DNA from: Gracilibacillus alcaliphilus | GTDB lineage: Bacteria; Bacillota; Bacilli; Bacillales; Amphibacillaceae | Assembly: GCF_016909015.1 (NCBI RefSeq) | Contig: NZ_JAFBFA010000058.1 | Coordinates: 1 to 15,795, forward strand | Reading direction: 5' to 3' | Length of the DNA stretch: 15,795 bases | In this document: piece after piece, positions 1 to 7,127 of the stretch | Position numbering within the stretch: position 1 is the stretch's first letter | How the letters are laid out: each line of letters begins with the position of its first letter | Notes under the pieces: generated by a model | The model's input: the letters and a program-made list of their open reading frames with translations, nothing else | What the model was told of the DNA's origin: nothing | Databases searched by the model: none | Translations under genes and position numbers: made by a program

Positions 1-2
1 AT

Positions 3-677
3 GTGTTAGTTGCGGAAGCAACCTACACGATTACGCAAGCGGATGTAGATGCCGGTCAAGTAGCGAATCATGCAACGGTAACTGGTCATGATCCGAATGA
101 GGAGCCTGTAACCGATGAGGATGAAGCATTGGTACCACATACCCCAAATCCAGCAATCAGCTTGGAGAAGACAAGTGATGTAGAAGAAGTTACAGAAGCC
201 GGGCAAGTGGTTACTTATGCATTTGAGGTGACAAACACGGGTGATGTAACCTTGACAGATATTGTGGTAGATGATCCAAGAATTGATGGAGCCATTGAAT
301 TAGAAACAACAACCTTGGCACCAGGAGAAACAACTACAGGAACTGCGGAATACACAGTAACAGAAGCAGACCTGGATAATGAAGGTATCAACAATGTAGC
401 TACAGTTAGCGGGTTATCACCGGAAGATGAACTAGTAGAAGATGAAGACAATGACTGGATACCAGTGAAACTGAGTAAACCAGAAGATCTTGATAATCCT
501 GGCAAAACAGAAGATGTTGTTGGTCAACCAAGTACTGATCAACCAGGTGATACAGGAACTGGTTCAGGCTTACCAAACACAGCAACAAACACATTCAATC
601 TATTGTGGATTGGTCTTGCCGTCCTTATTTTAGGCGGGACAGCTATGATTGTTGCTAAGCGAAGAAAAGAATCATAA
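3..677 (+). CDS. C-terminal part of a sortase-anchored surface protein with DUF11-like repeats (5' end outside window)
   Basis: The reading frame is open at the window edge, so this is the end of a longer gene; the GTG at position 3 is not a supported start. The visible 224 residues hold the tail of one repeat (about 1-47), then one complete repeat of about 100 residues (from ISLEKT near 51 to about 155). Both end in the same pattern: a Y-T-x-T-x-A-D-x-D segment, an N-x-A-T-V strand and an acidic E-D-E-D stretch. This is the DUF11/TIGR01451-type surface repeat. A Gly/Thr/Pro-rich linker leads to LPNTA at 190-194, a hydrophobic segment and an RRK tail, which together form a cell-wall sorting signal. 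The protein is acidic and probably acts as a stalk or adhesin; the function-bearing N-terminus is not visible. It has no evident link to the sugar genes downstream. Confidence 0.88.
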   Translation: MLVAEATYTITQADVDAGQVANHATVTGHDPNEEPVTDEDEALVPHTPNPAISLEKTSDVEEVTEAGQVVTYAFEVTNTGDVTLTDIVVDDPRIDGAIELETTTLAPGETTTGTAEYTVTEADLDNEGINNVATVSGLSPEDELVEDEDNDWIPVKLSKPEDLDNPGKTEDVVGQPSTDQPGDTGTGSGLPNTATNTFNLLWIGLAVLILGGTAMIVAKRRKES

Positions 678-687
678 GCAAGTACAG

Positions 688-720
688 AAGGAGCTTTCAC
701 TATTAAGGTGAGAGCTTCTT
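688..720 (+). terminator. Intrinsic terminator-like hairpin after the surface protein gene
   Basis: A 13-bp stem with two G-U pairs (688-700 against 708-720) closes a 7-base loop just after the stop codon at 675-677. The descending arm ends in CTTCTTCTCT rather than a pure T run, so termination may be incomplete. Confidence 0.65.
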
Positions 721-766
721 CTCTATGATTCTGGTTTGGTCACTACATAGGTTTTATAAGAGGATA

Positions 767-775
767 TGCTATAAT
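767..775 (+). promoter_or_regulatory. Extended -10 promoter for the nucleotidyltransferase gene
   Basis: A perfect TATAAT lies at 770-775, preceded by TG one base upstream (767-768), giving an extended -10 element. The -35 region about 17 bp upstream has no good match to TTGACA, which extended -10 promoters tolerate. Transcription would start near 782, leaving a leader of about 65 bases. Confidence 0.6.
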
Positions 776-847
776 AAGGAAAAGTGCAGTAAATTCCGTG
801 AACATCCTCATATATATGGAAATCATCAGAATAGGGGAGAGAAGACG

Positions 848-1576
848 ATGAAGTGCATCATACTAGCGGCTGGTTATGCCACACGCCTATATCCATTAAC
901 AAAAAATCAAGCCAAACCTTTATTAGAAGTTGCTGGCAAGCCCATATTGCACCATTTGATGGAACAGGTCGAAACTATTGAAGCGGTTGATCATGTCTAT
1001 ATCGTGACCAATCAGAAATTCACTCCACATTTTCAAGAATGGACAGAACATTACTTATCACAGAAACCGATCACGGTTGTGAATGATCAGACCATCTCTA
1101 ATGAAGATCGTCTAGGGGCGATTGCCGATATTCAATATGTCTTGGATGCCCAGAAGATTACTGATGATATTTTGGTATTAGCTGGTGACAATCTGTTTAC
1201 CTTTGCATTAACGGATTTTGTGCAATTTTATCAACAAGTTGAGACAGATTGTATTACCTTACAAACATTAGATGACATGGAAGAACTGAAGGAGACGGGT
1301 GTGGTAGAAATAGATGAAGCGGGTGTAGTGATTGGATTTGAGGAAAAACCTTCTCAGCCCCGATCTAATCTGGCAGCTCCACCATTCTATATTTACCGCA
1401 GTACAACGGTTCCCTTAATTAAACAATATTTACGCACAGGCAACAATCCGGATGCACCAGGATATTTTATCCCTTGGCTGATCCAGCATCGAGAAGTACG
1501 AGCTTTTCGCTTTGATGGTGTCTGTTATGATATTGGCACATTAGAGAGCTATCAGAAGGTGCAGGAGTTGTTTTAA
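848..1576 (+). CDS. Sugar-phosphate nucleotidyltransferase-like protein
   Basis: This 242-residue protein has the Rossmann-like nucleotidyltransferase fold of enzymes that join sugar-1-phosphates or alcohol phosphates to a nucleotide. The N-terminal signature reads LAAGYATRLYPLT (residues 6-18), followed by AKPLLEVAGKPI, the variant G-x-x-T-R-L and lysine motif of this family. AGDN places the likely metal-binding aspartate at 114, and FEEKP is the usual sugar-binding strand. The start at 848 is chosen because the signature begins immediately after it and GGGGAG lies about 10 bases upstream. The same frame is open back to 725, but that stretch contains the promoter and does not look like protein. 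At 242 residues it matches short single-domain members. It probably activates a sugar for surface polysaccharide or teichoic acid; the nucleotide and sugar cannot be told from sequence. It is monocistronic. Confidence 0.87.
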   Translation: MKCIILAAGYATRLYPLTKNQAKPLLEVAGKPILHHLMEQVETIEAVDHVYIVTNQKFTPHFQEWTEHYLSQKPITVVNDQTISNEDRLGAIADIQYVLDAQKITDDILVLAGDNLFTFALTDFVQFYQQVETDCITLQTLDDMEELKETGVVEIDEAGVVIGFEEKPSQPRSNLAAPPFYIYRSTTVPLIKQYLRTGNNPDAPGYFIPWLIQHREVRAFRFDGVCYDIGTLESYQKVQELF

Positions 1577-1601
1577 TCAAGAAAGCTGTCAAGATAAGGA
1601 T

Positions 1602-1637
1602 TGGAGGCTTCAGTCACTGATAGTCTCCACCTCTTTA
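1602..1637 (+). terminator. Hairpin terminator after the nucleotidyltransferase gene
   Basis: An 8-bp stem (TGGAGGCT 1602-1609 with AGTCTCCA 1622-1629, one G-U) is extended by a 4-bp inner stem TCAG/CTGA (1610-1613, 1617-1620) around a TCA loop, with one bulged base. The following CCTCTTT is a weak U tract, so it may terminate only partly. Confidence 0.6.
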
Positions 1638-1666
1638 AATTAATAAATGAATTTCATGACAACCGC

Positions 1667-1695
1667 TTGACATGTGTAAACGGTTGCTTTATGAT
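1667..1695 (+). promoter_or_regulatory. Sigma-A promoter for the GH32 gene with an overlapping cre-like site
   Basis: TTGACA (1667-1672) and TATGAT (1690-1695) are separated by exactly 17 bp, a near-ideal sigma-A promoter with transcription starting near 1702. Inside the spacer, 1675-1688 reads TGTAAACGGTTGCT and matches 9 of the 11 defined positions of the CcpA consensus TGWAANCGNTNWCA. The promoter is also bracketed by the inverted halves CAACCG (1660-1665) and CGGTTG (1681-1686). A strong promoter with a repressor site in the spacer suggests control by repression, either carbon catabolite or LacI-type. Confidence 0.75.
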
Positions 1696-1729
1696 AGTTT
1701 TGTATTTTATACGTTATTTATAAATATTG

Positions 1730-1745
1730 TGTCAACCGGTTGACA
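1730..1745 (+). promoter_or_regulatory. Perfect 16-bp palindromic operator-like site
   Basis: TGTCAACCGGTTGACA is its own reverse complement over 16 bases. It lies about 30-45 bases downstream of the predicted transcription start and about 55 bases before the GH32 start codon. The central CG within AACCGGTT is typical of LacI/GalR-family operators. A repressor bound here would block elongation. No LacI-type gene is visible in the window. Confidence 0.55.
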
Positions 1746-1800
1746 GCTAATAGGAGGTGAAAGGTCGCTTTTTTAATCAATTAATGAAAGGAGAGGAATT

Positions 1801-4800
1801 ATGATCAATGAGAAAAAGATAACCAAGCGTTTGATTTGGATTACGTTGTTTATGCTAGTTATCACGGTTATGATTTATACAGAACTAAAAGCTGCAGAAA
1901 ATAAGGGGGACGAAATGAGTAAAGCTAATACTAATTTACAGAACTGGAATCCGGAAGAGGAAAGCCAGCTAGAGGGTACAGTGAATGTCAGTGGATTTGC
2001 TCATAATCTTGGCGAGGTCATTAGGACAGAAGGAGAGTGGCAGCCAGATATTCAAGGAATGAAGGCTATTGGAGCAGGATATCAATTGTATGAGAAACAG
2101 ACAAATAATTTTGTCTGGGAAGGGGATATCTCCTTTGATGAGGAAGCAGGTGCTGCTGGATTTGCTTTCCGGACGAATCAAGAGGCAACGGCTGGTTACC
2201 AAGTAGTATTAAGTAAACAGGATGATCAGGTTGAGGTGCAGTTGCAATTATTGGATGGTACGCTGTTGGCAAGTTCGGATCAGTCCTATTCTTCCATCAG
2301 TGGTGCGAAGCATCATCTAGAACTGGTTGTGAAGGGACAGCAAGTTACTGTCTATCTTGATGGTTATCGTGAGCCGGCCATTGAGCATACCGATGAGCAG
2401 TATCAAGAAGGACAAACTGGCTTTGTCAATTTGTCAGGCACCTCTTATTTTGAAGATGTATATGTAGTACCAACCAATCAATATTATAAAGAAAATTATC
2501 GTCCTAATTACCACTATACACCAGCAAGAGGTTCAGCGAGTGATCCAAATGGGCTTGTTTATTTTGAAGGGGAATATCATCTCTTTCATCAAGATGGCGG
2601 TACTTGGTCACATGCCGTTAGTGAAGATTTGCTACATTGGAAGCACTTGCCGACTGCTTTACCATGGAATGATCATGGTCATGTCTGGTCAGGTTCGGCC
2701 GTAGCTGATGAGAGTAATGCATCGGGGCTTTTTTCTGAAACAGGTGGAAAAGGATTAGTGGCTTATTATACTTCTTTCAATCCTGATCGTGAGAATGGCA
2801 ATCAGCGAATAGGTCTTGCTTACAGCCATGACAAGGGGCGTACATGGGAATATTCTGAAGAGCGCCCAATTGTGATTGAGAACCCTGGCAAAACAGAAGA
2901 TGAACCAGGCAGTTGGGATTTCCGTGATCCCAAGGTGGTTCGTGATGAAGAGAACGATCAATGGATTATGGTAGTGTCAGGTGGCGATCATATTCGCTTT
3001 TTTACCTCAGATAATTTGATTGATTGGGAACATACCGACAGCTTTGGCTATGGTGACTATGTACGAGGCGGAGTGTGGGAATGTCCAGATTTATTTGAAT
3101 TGCCAGTGGAAGGAACCGACGAGACAAAATGGGTGTTAATGATTAGCACAGGAGCCAACCCTAATACAGAAGGATCGGATGCCGAATACTTTATTGGTGA
3201 ATTAACGGCAGAAGGAACGTTTATCAACGATAATGAACCAGGTGATGTATTAAAGACTGACTTCGGTAAGGAATTTTATGCCTCGATGTCATTTGCCAAT
3301 ATGCCGGATAATCGTCGGATTACAATCGCATGGATGACGAACTGGGATTATCCGTTTGATTTCCCGACAGAAGGATGGAAAGGACAACTAACTATCCCAA
3401 GGGAATTAAGATTAATTGATACAGGACAAGGAATCAGGCTTGCGCAAGCACCAATTGAAGAACTGTCATCCATTAGTGAGACTATGTTTGAAACAAGTAA
3501 CAAACAAATAAATGAAGGTAATACAGCCAATCTGTTGAAGAAAATCGAAGGCGAATCTTACCAAATTGAAGCTGAAATCGAGATTCCATCTGATAGTAAG
3601 GTATCGGAATTTGGTTTTCAAGTTCGTCAAGGTGGCGATGAAAAAAGTGTGATCGGCTACCGCCCGGCTGATCAGCAAATATTTGTTGATCGTTCAGAAT
3701 CTGGGAGAACAGACTTTTCAAATCAATTTACGACCAGACATGAAGCAGATTTAGAGCCAGACGACCAGCAGATAACATTGAATATTTTGGTGGACAATGG
3801 CTCGGTGGAGGTATTTGCTAATGATGGACAAGTGGTTTTCTCTAATGTGATTTTTCCTGCAGCAACAAGCAGAGGGATGAGTTTCTATACGAAAGATGGT
3901 CCGGTGAAGATTACCTCACTGAAGGTTAATCAGTTAACAGACATTTGGGATCGTTCTAACGAAGAGGGAACCGGCATTGTAATCGATACAAGCAAAAGAG
4001 AATTGAATATCGGGAAGACGCTCTCGCTTCAAGCCGCAGTAAAAAATGGTAAGGGAAATGGTGTTCAGCCATTAAAATGGTCTTCCTCTGATGAGGATGT
4101 CGTTCGAATTACTTCCTCAGATCATCAACAGGCTGAACTAGAAGCAGTTGGTGAGGGAGAAGCAACGATTACGGTTGCAACACCAAATAAAAAGGTAGCA
4201 GAGACAGTAGAAGTGCAGGTATATAATGGCCAATTTAACACTAATTTGACAGGCTGGCACGCCAATCCATCTACAGTAAAATGGCTGACAACAGAAGCTG
4301 GAATTCGTGGTACGCATACAAGTGACGCCAATTATATGGCGGAAGAGACAGCTGGCAATTTTGTGTATGAAGCCGACATGACACTGAGTCCAGAGGGTGG
4401 AGCAGGTGCTATTGTCTTTCGGGCTAGTGAAGATGGCAGCAGCGGATATTATTTTAATTTAGATCCTAATATGAAGGCCTTCCGGTTGTTCTATAAGGTA
4501 AATGGTCATTTGGAAGATCGGATGATTATAGGCAATGTTCCAACATCTATTCAGCCAGGCAAAACGTATTCGATCAAAATTGAAGCAGATGGGCCTCATA
4601 TTCGTGTGGATGTTGACGGTGAGAATATCATGGATCTCCAAGATGGGACTTTTGCTCAAGGACATTTTGGTTTAAATGTATTTGGCGGACAGGCGACTTA
4701 TCAACATGTAGAAATAAGTCAAATATCGGATGCAGACTTAGCACAAACCTCCTTCACCAATGTGGAGACAGGCCAATCGTTATATACCGCTAACTTAAAC

Positions 4801-5139
4801 AATGGAGAGCCGGTTGTATTAGCAGAAGAATCAACGACATGGTCCCTCTTGCCAACAGGTGATGAGGCCGGTTCATATTCGATTAGAACAGAAAATGGCA
4901 AGGCGTTTGATCTTGATACTAATCAGCAAAAAATCCAATTATATGATTACCTTGGGTTTGCCAATCAGCGCTGGCTGATCGAACAAACAGAGCCTGATTC
5001 CGTTACTATCCGTTCTCTGCATAATGAGCAAGTATTAACGGTAACTGATGATGGGACACTGACACTGGCAGAATTCCAAGAGGGACTGGCCGGTCAGCAG
5101 TGGCAAGTATCATCTGATATATTCTCATCTCTTAAGTAA
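1801..5139 (+). CDS. Secreted multidomain GH32 fructan hydrolase (levanase/inulinase type)
   Basis: An exported 1112-residue glycoside hydrolase expected to release fructose or fructo-oligosaccharides from levan or inulin. Domains in order: a signal peptide or N-terminal anchor (about 1-32); a beta-sandwich domain (43-228) resembling CBM66-type fructan-binding modules; the GH32 five-blade propeller (about 232-550); the GH32 C-terminal sandwich (about 570-715, with SVEVF at 668-672); a Big_2-type Ig domain (about 723-808); a second CBM66-like domain (about 810-978); and a ricin-like beta-trefoil (about 980-1108) with Q-x-W motifs. All three catalytic residues are present: nucleophile D248 in SASDPNG (usual form WMNDPNG), D376 in FRDP and acid/base E427 in WECPD. 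AAAGGAG lies 7 bases before the ATG. There is no LPxTG anchor, so it is released or held by its N-terminus. Levan versus inulin, and endo versus exo action, cannot be decided. Confidence 0.92.
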   Translation: MINEKKITKRLIWITLFMLVITVMIYTELKAAENKGDEMSKANTNLQNWNPEEESQLEGTVNVSGFAHNLGEVIRTEGEWQPDIQGMKAIGAGYQLYEKQTNNFVWEGDISFDEEAGAAGFAFRTNQEATAGYQVVLSKQDDQVEVQLQLLDGTLLASSDQSYSSISGAKHHLELVVKGQQVTVYLDGYREPAIEHTDEQYQEGQTGFVNLSGTSYFEDVYVVPTNQYYKENYRPNYHYTPARGSASDPNGLVYFEGEYHLFHQDGGTWSHAVSEDLLHWKHLPTALPWNDHGHVWSGSAVADESNASGLFSETGGKGLVAYYTSFNPDRENGNQRIGLAYSHDKGRTWEYSEERPIVIENPGKTEDEPGSWDFRDPKVVRDEENDQWIMVVSGGDHIRFFTSDNLIDWEHTDSFGYGDYVRGGVWECPDLFELPVEGTDETKWVLMISTGANPNTEGSDAEYFIGELTAEGTFINDNEPGDVLKTDFGKEFYASMSFANMPDNRRITIAWMTNWDYPFDFPTEGWKGQLTIPRELRLIDTGQGIRLAQAPIEELSSISETMFETSNKQINEGNTANLLKKIEGESYQIEAEIEIPSDSKVSEFGFQVRQGGDEKSVIGYRPADQQIFVDRSESGRTDFSNQFTTRHEADLEPDDQQITLNILVDNGSVEVFANDGQVVFSNVIFPAATSRGMSFYTKDGPVKITSLKVNQLTDIWDRSNEEGTGIVIDTSKRELNIGKTLSLQAAVKNGKGNGVQPLKWSSSDEDVVRITSSDHQQAELEAVGEGEATITVATPNKKVAETVEVQVYNGQFNTNLTGWHANPSTVKWLTTEAGIRGTHTSDANYMAEETAGNFVYEADMTLSPEGGAGAIVFRASEDGSSGYYFNLDPNMKAFRLFYKVNGHLEDRMIIGNVPTSIQPGKTYSIKIEADGPHIRVDVDGENIMDLQDGTFAQGHFGLNVFGGQATYQHVEISQISDADLAQTSFTNVETGQSLYTANLNNGEPVVLAEESTTWSLLPTGDEAGSYSIRTENGKAFDLDTNQQKIQLYDYLGFANQRWLIEQTEPDSVTIRSLHNEQVLTVTDDGTLTLAEFQEGLAGQQWQVSSDIFSSLK

Positions 5140-5143
5140 ATAA

Positions 5144-5187
5144 AGCAGGAAAAAAGGGGAGATTTTATCGCTTCCCTTTTCCCTGCT
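5144..5187 (+). terminator. Imperfect long hairpin after the GH32 gene
   Basis: AGCAGG (5144-5149) pairs with CCTGCT (5182-5187) and AAAAGGG (5152-5158) with CCCTTTT (5174-5180), with a small internal bulge. It starts just after the stop codon. No U run follows on the plus strand; the T-rich flank is on the minus-strand side, so efficiency is uncertain. Confidence 0.45.
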
Positions 5188-5238
5188 GGCCAGTAATAAA
5201 GTGAGATGCAGTATTTGAAGAAAGCTCTTTCCAAGTAG

Positions 5239-5247
5239 TGATATAAT
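5239..5247 (+). promoter_or_regulatory. Extended -10 promoter for the yesM-yesN operon
   Basis: TG (5239-5240), one base, then a perfect TATAAT (5242-5247). No acceptable -35 lies at 16-18 bp. Transcription would start near 5254, leaving a leader of about 90 bases. That leader contains CGGTT (5274-5278) and AACCG (5285-5289), an inverted repeat with a 6-base gap. Confidence 0.5.
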
Positions 5248-5345
5248 TTAGGAAATGGTATGAGCAGTTATAGCGGTTGTTCCAAACCGATGCTGCCCCT
5301 TTTGCTGAACATGCAGTTAATGAGACTTGATACGGAGGAATGCAG

Positions 5346-7127
5346 ATGTTTTTGTCTTTACGAAATAAATTATTTCTTGTTTTTTCTTGTTTATTAACCA
5401 TTCCTTTTTTAATCTTGTCTCTTATTATGCCTAATTTATTTACTAACTATATTAGGGAGCAAACACAAGAGTTAACGATCGGGATGATGGATCAATTCTC
5501 ACTCTATATAGATTCAGTCACCATGCAGGCTGCTGATGTAGGGCAGCAGGTATTGGTTAATTCGATTACACAAGATTGGCTGCGGGTGGAAAATAACAAT
5601 CATGACAATGAGACATTGACCACAGCTCGACTAGTTGTCAGAAATGAACTAAACGCTATGTTGGGTTCCATGATGGTCAACAATTCAAATAATATCTCTG
5701 TTTCCATCTTCACCCATGATGGAGAAGGAATTTGGGGAAACTACCCAAACTTAGACAATACGGAATGGTATCAGGAGTTTATCCAGCAAGATAAGACGTT
5801 TACCCATTCTCATATTGATACCAATCAGCAATCAGCACTCATGCGAGATATGCCGATCAACAGTCATTTGATCCCGTTGGTGGATCTGAACACCTTGCAA
5901 GATAGCGGGGTGATTAAGGTTAATTTTTCTACGGAAATGATCGAAGAATCGCTGGCCAAGATAAAAATAGGGGAACATGGCCATGCCTTTATTGTAGATC
6001 ATCAAGGAGCCAATGTATTAACAGGGGAAATTCATACCCCGCAAGCTATCATTGATCAGTCCTTGCAACAGATAGCGAATCAGCCAAGGAAGCAGGGGTT
6101 GCTCGAAATAGAAAATGAACAGGAAAATTACCTGTTGTTCTATCAGCAGTTGTCCGTGGGGGATTGGATTTTAATGAGTGAAGTAACCGAGGATGATTTG
6201 TTTGCACGCTCGAATCAATTACAGACAAGTCTGTTATTATTAAGTATTGGCCTGTTTGTGACGACGATTATCGCTTCGTTCTTATTCTCCTCTTCTATTA
6301 CCGATCCTTTAAGGGGATTGATGAAGGCGATGAACTACTTGGAAAAGGGTGATTTCGAAAACGCAAAGAACGTCATGCCGACGATTCGATCAGAAAATAA
6401 TGAAATTCGTTATCTGTTACAGGTATTTGATCACACGATGGATCGCTTGAAACAGCTGATTGACAGTGAATACAAAACCAATATCCGCCGGCGTAATGCC
6501 GAATACAAAGCCTTATTGCTGCAAATCAATCCTCATTTTTTGAATAATACCCTTGAAATTATTGGGGGACTAGCGGCACAAGGGAAAAATAGAGAGGTCA
6601 TGAACGTAAGTGTTTACTTAGGAAAGATGCTCCGTTATGCCTTAAATACCAAATCAGACTTGGTGACATTAGCAGATGAGATCCAATATATCCGCAATTA
6701 CGCTAAAATTTTGGAGCTGCGCTATGAAGGAGATCTCCAAATCACTATTGTGGAAGACCAGCAGGCGAAGCAATTTCCAATTATTAAGTTTATTATTCAG
6801 CCATTGGTGGAGAATGCGGTAAAATATAGCTTGATGTCTAAGAACCATGCCAATGTCACGGTAACGACCAGCTATCGAGATCATCAGTTAATATTGCAAA
6901 TTGCCGATGATGGTGTCGGGATACCAGATGAAGTGATTCAGAGTTTATCGATATCGACTCAAGCTAACACCTTAGAAAGCAGTGGTAACAGCATTGGGCT
7001 GAAAAATGTGTTGGATCGTCTGCATTTATATTATGGCGAACGTTTTAGCTATCAGATCGATACAGTGTTACAGCAAGGAACAACCATCACATTGGAAATA
7101 ACAGAGGAAAGGGGGAACGAAGCATGA
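5346..7127 (+). CDS. yesM: YesM-type sensor histidine kinase
   Basis: A membrane-bound sensor kinase that should phosphorylate the response regulator encoded next to it. With the start at 5346 it has 593 residues: a membrane helix at about 7-29, an extracellular Cache-like sensor region (about 30-290), a second helix (296-318), HAMP (319-372), and the His_kinase module (PF06580). The phospho-acceptor is H397 in LLLQINPHFLNN, N490 lies in QPLVENAVKY, and the ATP lid holds DDGVGIP (from 521) and GNSIGLKNVLDRL. The start at 5346 is preferred to the ATG at 5340 because GGAGG (5334-5338) lies 7 bases before the former and only one base before the latter. Its stop overlaps the next start as ATGA. 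YesM-type kinases usually sense extracellular oligosaccharides, sometimes through a binding protein. The ligand here, probably a fructan fragment, is inferred from context. Confidence 0.93.
   Translation: MFLSLRNKLFLVFSCLLTIPFLILSLIMPNLFTNYIREQTQELTIGMMDQFSLYIDSVTMQAADVGQQVLVNSITQDWLRVENNNHDNETLTTARLVVRNELNAMLGSMMVNNSNNISVSIFTHDGEGIWGNYPNLDNTEWYQEFIQQDKTFTHSHIDTNQQSALMRDMPINSHLIPLVDLNTLQDSGVIKVNFSTEMIEESLAKIKIGEHGHAFIVDHQGANVLTGEIHTPQAIIDQSLQQIANQPRKQGLLEIENEQENYLLFYQQLSVGDWILMSEVTEDDLFARSNQLQTSLLLLSIGLFVTTIIASFLFSSSITDPLRGLMKAMNYLEKGDFENAKNVMPTIRSENNEIRYLLQVFDHTMDRLKQLIDSEYKTNIRRRNAEYKALLLQINPHFLNNTLEIIGGLAAQGKNREVMNVSVYLGKMLRYALNTKSDLVTLADEIQYIRNYAKILELRYEGDLQITIVEDQQAKQFPIIKFIIQPLVENAVKYSLMSKNHANVTVTTSYRDHQLILQIADDGVGIPDEVIQSLSISTQANTLESSGNSIGLKNVLDRLHLYYGERFSYQIDTVLQQGTTITLEITEERGNEA

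Noticed and set aside
725..847. Upstream extension of the nucleotidyltransferase reading frame
   Set aside because: The frame is open, but the added 41 residues lie over the promoter, have no family resemblance and no ribosome binding site; the signature starts right at the ATG at 848.
1752..1760. Strong Shine-Dalgarno-like AGGAGGTGA upstream of the GH32 gene, suggesting a leader peptide
   Set aside because: No ATG, GTG or TTG lies at a usable distance downstream, so no leader ORF could be supported; it may be chance or a standby site.
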